From Anarhynchus alexandrinus (taxonomy: Eukaryota > Chordata > Aves > Charadriiformes > Charadriidae), in the NCBI GenBank assembly GCA_008711295.1, contig VUYV01000191.1, positions 120,298 to 184,297 on the forward strand: a DNA stretch of 64,000 nt, in the 5' to 3' direction. Each line of letters starts with the position of its first letter. The first letter of the stretch is position 1. Of this stretch, positions 59,830-64,000 are shown piece by piece. A program made the translations under genes and the position numbers. The notes beneath the pieces were generated by a model. That model saw only the letters and a list, made by a program, of their open reading frames with translations, did no database searches and was not told the DNA's origin.

Positions 59830-59982
59830 GATGCAGAAATCCTGCTCTTGGTGGGCTACGGTCATTTGCTTCTGTACTGGGTGTAAACAACAGGGTGTTG
59901 GCAGTGGGATGGCTGCAGGGGTGGCCTCTGTGAGAAGAGGCCAGGGGCTGCCCTGTGATGGTCATAGTTGGTTCCAGGCAGC

Positions 59983-60094
59983 GAGGAGGAGGAGGAGGAG
60001 GAGGAGGAAGAGGAGGAGGAGGAGGAAAAGGAGGAGGACAAGGAAGAGGAGGAGGAGAAGGAGGAGGAGGAGGAGGAGGGGGAGGGGGAGGAGG
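59983..60094 (+). repeat. GGA-rich polypurine tract (112 bp)
   Basis: An almost pure purine run of GGA/GAG triplets with A-rich interruptions and a single C (60039). It ends in two runs of five G within 60078-60090. On this strand it is a near mirror-repeat sequence with potential for triplex or G-quadruplex structure. It creates spurious arginine-, glycine- or proline-rich reading frames on both strands. Confidence 0.92.
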
Positions 60095-60410
60095 CACTCC
60101 AAGCACTGGAATAGATAAATATCCACGGTGGAGCCTGTGGAGGACCCTAAGCTGGAGCAGATGGGTGTTTCCTTAAGGAACTGCAGCCCATGGGGAGCCC
60201 ACGCTGGAGCAGGGGAAAAGTGTGAGGAGGAAGGATCTGCAGAGAGAGACTATAGCTCCCACCATCCTCCATCCCCTCTGCACCACTTGGGGCAGGGAGG
60301 TAGAGGAGTCAGGCGCAAAGGTGTGAAGTTGGGCATGAGAAACTGGAGAGGAAAGGTATTGTTTTAACGTGTGTCTTTGCTTTTCAACACCCAAATCTAT
60401 TTTAATTGGG

Positions 60411-60416
60411 AATAAA
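60411..60416 (+). promoter_or_regulatory. Polyadenylation signal of the LTR-like block
   Basis: AATAAA in the sequence 'tgggaataaattaaac', at the place expected in this type of LTR. Confidence 0.4.
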
Positions 60417-60599
60417 TTAAACTAATTTTCCCTAAAATGAGTCTGTTTTGCATGTGACAGTAATTTATAAGCAATCTCCATGTCTTTATCTTGACCAATG
60501 AGTTTTTTCATCCTATTTTCCCCCCATCCCACCAATGGGGAAGGAGCAAATGAGCTGCTGGATGGGCATTTGGCTCTTATCCAAGGTGAACCCACCACA

Positions 60600-62237
60600 G
60601 GTTCTTAGAAACAGTCTAATTGTGCGTCTACAATACTTTGTCTGACCTGAATTATGATATATTCACCTGTGTTGAGTTCTATGCTCCTATACAAATTTTG
60701 CTTCCAGTATCTGTTGCAGGGTTTTTTGGGGTATGCCTGCAAGGCTTGGTTCCAGTTTCTTCACAGGTATCTTTGGGTTGCGTGGACTTATTCTTTGTAA
60801 AATCCTTTGAGATCTACATATGGAAACCAGTATATATGAGCTGAGTTATTAAAATTTTTGCTGTATGAGCATAGATCATAATAGAAGACGTCAGAAACTG
60901 ACATGATGTTTGGGAATTTAATGGGGTATATTTTCTTCTTGATAGGCACATATATTTCCCATTAATGCTAATGGGAGTTATATGTGTGCATCAAGAGAAC
61001 ATACCACTTTGCATGTAAATTTCCCATTTTATTTTACAGAGGATATGTAACCCTATTATCACCAGGATGTTAGTGCTGGCACGAAAATTTGTCCCAGCTC
61101 AGTTGGTTATAATCAAACATTAAAGTGATCTAGCTGAGCCTAATTGTATTTTACCTTCCCACCACTTTTGTAATGAAAGTACTTTAATCCAAGGCATTTT
61201 CTGTGTCATGTGGATGAATAAATAGCCTTTTTCTGGAAGTTAAGTTGTTTTTAAACTCAAGCTAATAAAACTACTTATTTCCATTTCCATCAGAGTTACA
61301 ACTATGGTTAAAAGGCTTACGCAATTTAGATTTGAAACATTCTTCAGGAAGAGAGACTGGTAAAAGATTATATCCTTGACTTTTGAAGGTATCTTCTAAA
61401 GCTCATAGAAAAAGCCAGCTTTTATGAATCTTGTATTTGATCTAGAAAGTGTGTGGGTTTTTTTGCCATACAGTGATTTTCAAGAACAAGGTATGCAAGT
61501 CTGTGGCTGTAAATTTTAAATAGCACAAAGTCTTGTGTAAAGTCTTGTGATGCAACTTTGAGTAACACTGACTGCGGCTTACGTGATGTCTTATATTTCT
61601 TCTCCTTTCAGGATTTTTTGAAATTTATTCTTTTTTTTCTTTTTAGTAACCTGTCCAGTCATACCAGAAGCAGCTCCCTCTTCCACACACTCAAAAGGTG
61701 ACATCCATGTTCAGAATTCAAACTCAAGACTCTTGGCTTATTCAGGTACCACGCATATTTTCACTGAAAATAAACAAAACTGGTGGATGTATTTGGAAAT
61801 GGAAATATCCTTCTGTTGAAATTCTGGAAGAGAAGAAATCCTCCAAAGGAAATTTTTTTTTTTTTTTCAAAATTTCCCATAGATAAAAATGGAAAATATG
61901 ATCTGAATATAGCTGAAGTCCTTTGCCTTGCTGAAAACATATGAGTCTAAGAAACTGGGCTTTATATCTGGTGTCAGGAATCTCAGGATGTCAGATTTAT
62001 GGCAAGGAGCTAGCTGGCGATTTCTAGCAGGAGCCAGGACTTTCACTGATGTCAGGCTCCATTATCAGAGCAGAAAGCCCCTGAGAGATGTTTAAATCAA
62101 AAAAAAAAAAAAAAAAAAACCACCAGAATTTTGGGGTAACACTTTGGTTCTTGAGTAAATTCCATCCAAATGCAGTCCAAACAGAAATCATGCTGGAGTG
62201 AAAATAAGGTTAAAAATTATAAACTATGTCAACTGCT
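60600..62237. other. Unassigned unique sequence
   Basis: No gene recognised. A T run at 61853-61867 and a 21-base A run at 62099-62119 are present. Confidence 0.5.
62099..62119. repeat. Poly-A tract, about 21 bases
   Basis: The longest pure A run in the window. It lies about 120 bp upstream of the CR1 copy at 62238 and is not part of it. Confidence 0.88.
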
Positions 62238-62245
62238 GGCAAGAC

Positions 62246-62551
62246 TCAGTAATGGGTCCAGTCTTGTTCAACATAGTCATTAATGACCTGGATGAGGGGA
62301 CAGAGTGTACCCTCAGCAAGTTTGCTCATGACACAAAACTGGGAGGAGTGGCTCACACACCAGAAGGCTGTGCCACCATACAGCGAGACCTGGACAGGCC
62401 AGAGTGTGGGGTGGAAAGGAACCTGGTGAAGTTCAACAAGGGCAAGTGTAGGGTACTGCATCTGGGGAGGAATAACCCCATACACTGGTACAGGTTGGGG
62501 GCTGACCTGCTGAGAGGACCCTGGGAGTCCTGGTGGAGAAGTTGCTCATAA
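62246..62551 (+). pseudogene. CR1 reverse transcriptase fragment with a changed active site
   Basis: An open frame encodes [19 protein letters not shown], then the palm motif, then [13 protein letters not shown] and [17 protein letters not shown]. These are standard for the CR1 RT palm. The active-site box, normally F/Y-A-D-D, reads F-A-H-D at 62321-62332 (codon CAT for the first aspartate), which would abolish catalysis. The frame then runs into a shift at about 62515-62530. Fingers and endonuclease domains are absent. Confidence 0.9.
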
Positions 62552-63156
62552 GCCAGCAATGTGCCCTTGTCACCAAGAAGGTCAATGGTATCCTGGGGTG
62601 CATCAAGAAGTATGTGGCCAGCAGGTCGAGGGAGGTCATCCTCCCCCTATACTCTGCCCTGATGAGGACACATCTGGAGTGCTGTGTCCAGTTCTGGGCT
62701 CCCCAGGTCAAGAAAGACCAGGAACTGCTGGAGACAGTCCAGCAGAGGACTACAAAGATGATCAAGGGACTGGAGCACCTCTCTGATGAGAAAAGGCTGA
62801 GAGCCCCAGGGCTGTTTAGCCTAAAGAAGAGAAGAGAAGAGAAGAGAAGAGAAGAGAAGAGAAGAGAAGAGAAGAGAAGAGAAGAGAAGAGAGTGAATCT
62901 CATCAATTCTTATCGATATCGACAGGGCAGATGGCAAGAGGACGGGGCCAGACTCTGTTTAGTGGTGCCCAGCGACAGGACAAGGGGCAACAGGCACAAA
63001 CTGGAACACAGGAAATTCCATCTCAACATGAGGAAAATCTTTACTCTGAGGGTGGCAGAGCACTGGCACAGGCTGCCCGAGAGGTTGTGGAATCTCCTTC
63101 TCTGGACATCTTCAAAACTCTCCTGGATGCATTCCTGTCCAACCTGCTGTAGGTGA
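62533..63156 (+). pseudogene. CR1 ORF2 C-terminal part carrying an in-frame GAAGA expansion
   Basis: The continuation of ORF2 in another frame (about 207 codons). It shows [46 protein letters not shown] and LFSLKK, then a run of REEKR repeats from the microsatellite, then [12 protein letters not shown] and [12 protein letters not shown]. Thirteen perfect GAAGA units (65 bp) lie where CR1 normally encodes EKRRLRGDL. The apparent start ATG is inside the element, so this is not a true start. Confidence 0.88.
62826..62890 (+). repeat. (GAAGA)13 microsatellite inside CR1
   Basis: Thirteen perfect pentamer units. It probably grew from the native 'aagaagagaaggctg' of CR1, which already holds a two-unit seed. 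Confidence 0.95.
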
Positions 63157-63230
63157 CCCTGCTCTGGCACAGGGGGTTGGACTGGATGATCTCCAAAGGT
63201 CCCTTCCAACCCCTGCCAGTCTGTGATTCT

Positions 63231-64000
63231 CTTTCCTTTCTAATCAAGCCAGAGGCATTGTAAAGGTAAGACGGGAGACTACAGCAACTTGGACAGTATC
63301 TGGAGAAGATTCGAGATTGTTGCTAATGTATGAAGTAAGAACTGATGTTTCAACTTGTATTTATAGGTGAAAAAATCCATAAAAGTGAATTTAAAATCAC
63401 TAGAACCAAATCAGTAACCTGAAGCCAAAAGGAGATTTACCATTGACAGCCTAAGAGCAGGGGAGGTTTTTATAATTTTACACAGGTAGATACTTCTTTG
63501 TGATTTTTGATTTCCAGTTATTTCTTCTGCTATCAGACTTTCTTTTTCTCTTGCAACTCCCTCATTCTGTTTTCCTTCCTTCTGCTTTATACTGATTTTA
63601 CTTCCAAGTGCTGGGTCAGATCCTCGGAAATCAATGTGGCTGGGCTTATTCCAGCAGAGTTGCTGGTTTTGTTATGCTATCAGAGCAAAATTACAATTGT
63701 CTTTGAGTAAGGCCTTTACTGTCCTTTGAAAGTGTTTGTGTACTTCAGAGTCTTGATAGAGTACTGTTACACAGGTTTCTACTAATATTAATAAGATTTT
63801 CAAAAAGGGAATAATGATAATCAGTATAACTTAATTTTAGCAAGATTTTTTTACTATTTAACTTAGATACTTTTTTATATTTCTGTTTCTATATTCTGAA
63901 TTTTGCAAACAGCACGTGTAAAATTCACCAGAGAATTATTGGTCCTTAGAAGCTACATATAGACTTTGGTTCAAGAATGACCATTATTGTTCCCCCAAAA
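63231..64000. other. Unassigned unique sequence
   Basis: AT-rich DNA to the window end with no recognised gene or repeat. Confidence 0.5.

Larger units (their letters stand above)
59830..60599 (+). mobile_element. Old avian ERV LTR-like block, probably solo and 5'-decayed
   Basis: The 3' half follows the order of a common avian ERV LTR: 'ggaactgcagcccatgggga', 'cccacgctggagcagggg', an AATAAA at 60411-60416 within 'gggaataaattaaactaatt', then 'gagtctgttttgcatgtgacag', a 'cttatcttgaccaatgag' block and an end at 'ggtgaacccaccaca' (CA at 60599). The 5' limit is not clear; 59830 is approximate, and no matching target-site duplication was found. No retroviral coding sequence is next to it. The call rests on remembered family resemblance. 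Confidence 0.6.
62238..63230 (+). mobile_element. CR1 LINE, longest copy (about 1 kb), divergent subfamily
   Basis: It starts inside the reverse-transcriptase domain and runs to the 3' end 'cccttccaacccctgccagtctgtgattct'. The tail differs from the other copies (ctgtgattct, no octamer array), so it belongs to another CR1 subfamily. The coding part is split by a frameshift near 62515-62550. A GAAGA microsatellite is embedded at 62826-62890. Confidence 0.96.

Noticed and set aside
59819..60118. Proline-rich (minus) and arginine-rich (plus) frames
   Set aside because: Produced by the GGA triplet tract; no real protein evidence.
1..64000. A multi-gene or defence-type system
   Set aside because: No cluster of real coding genes exists here. 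All supported coding sequence is CR1 remnant.

Overview
This window reads as intergenic DNA from a bird, or from a close sauropsid relative. The main evidence is at least fifteen copies of the CR1 non-LTR retrotransposon (LINE), most of them ending in the CR1 tail built from repeats of ATTCTATG. Two LTR-like blocks of avian endogenous-retrovirus type point the same way. Nothing suggests a prokaryote: there are no operons, no ribosome-binding-site-led reading frames, and long AT-rich stretches lie without any long open frame. The species cannot be fixed from the sequence. I find no convincing host protein-coding gene, tRNA, rRNA or CRISPR array. The only recognisable coding sequence is 5'-truncated, mostly frameshifted CR1 reverse-transcriptase remnant.

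Layout. Bases 1-1240 hold a young CR1 3' end followed by a much older CR1 relic. Bases 1.2-8.5 kb are unique sequence with one old CR1 fragment near 3.1 kb. A solo LTR lies at 8539-9109, flanked by CCGG on both sides. Bases 9-24 kb are mostly unique, with CR1 copies at 14.1 and 17.5 kb and a degenerate three-unit 34-bp repeat at 11.14 kb. Bases 24-40 kb are the CR1-rich part: 24.5, 27.8, 29.7, 32.0 (ancient), 32.8, 34.0 and 39.1 kb. This part also has a 22-bp perfect inverted match between 33.35 and 35.21 kb, in sequence that shows broken protein-like frames on the minus strand. Bases 40-59 kb are mainly unique AT-rich DNA with CR1 at 45.1, 51.6 and 51.9 kb. Bases 59-63.2 kb hold a CR1, an old LTR-like block containing a 112-bp GGA-rich purine tract, and the longest CR1 copy (about 1 kb), which carries an expanded GAAGA pentamer.

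How the parts relate. The CR1 copies fall into recognisable subfamilies. Copies at 1, 24466 and 51937 are very similar and look the youngest. Copies at 34013 and 39111 form a second group in opposite orientation. Copies at 27757, 32804, 45104 and 59003 form a third. All are 5'-truncated and none can encode a working element; the longest has lost one aspartate of the reverse-transcriptase active site. I found no undescribed multi-gene system. The items most worth a second look are the inverted repeat with protein-like remnants at 33-35.5 kb, the 34-bp triplet repeat, the purine-tract LTR, and the pentamer expansion inside CR1.
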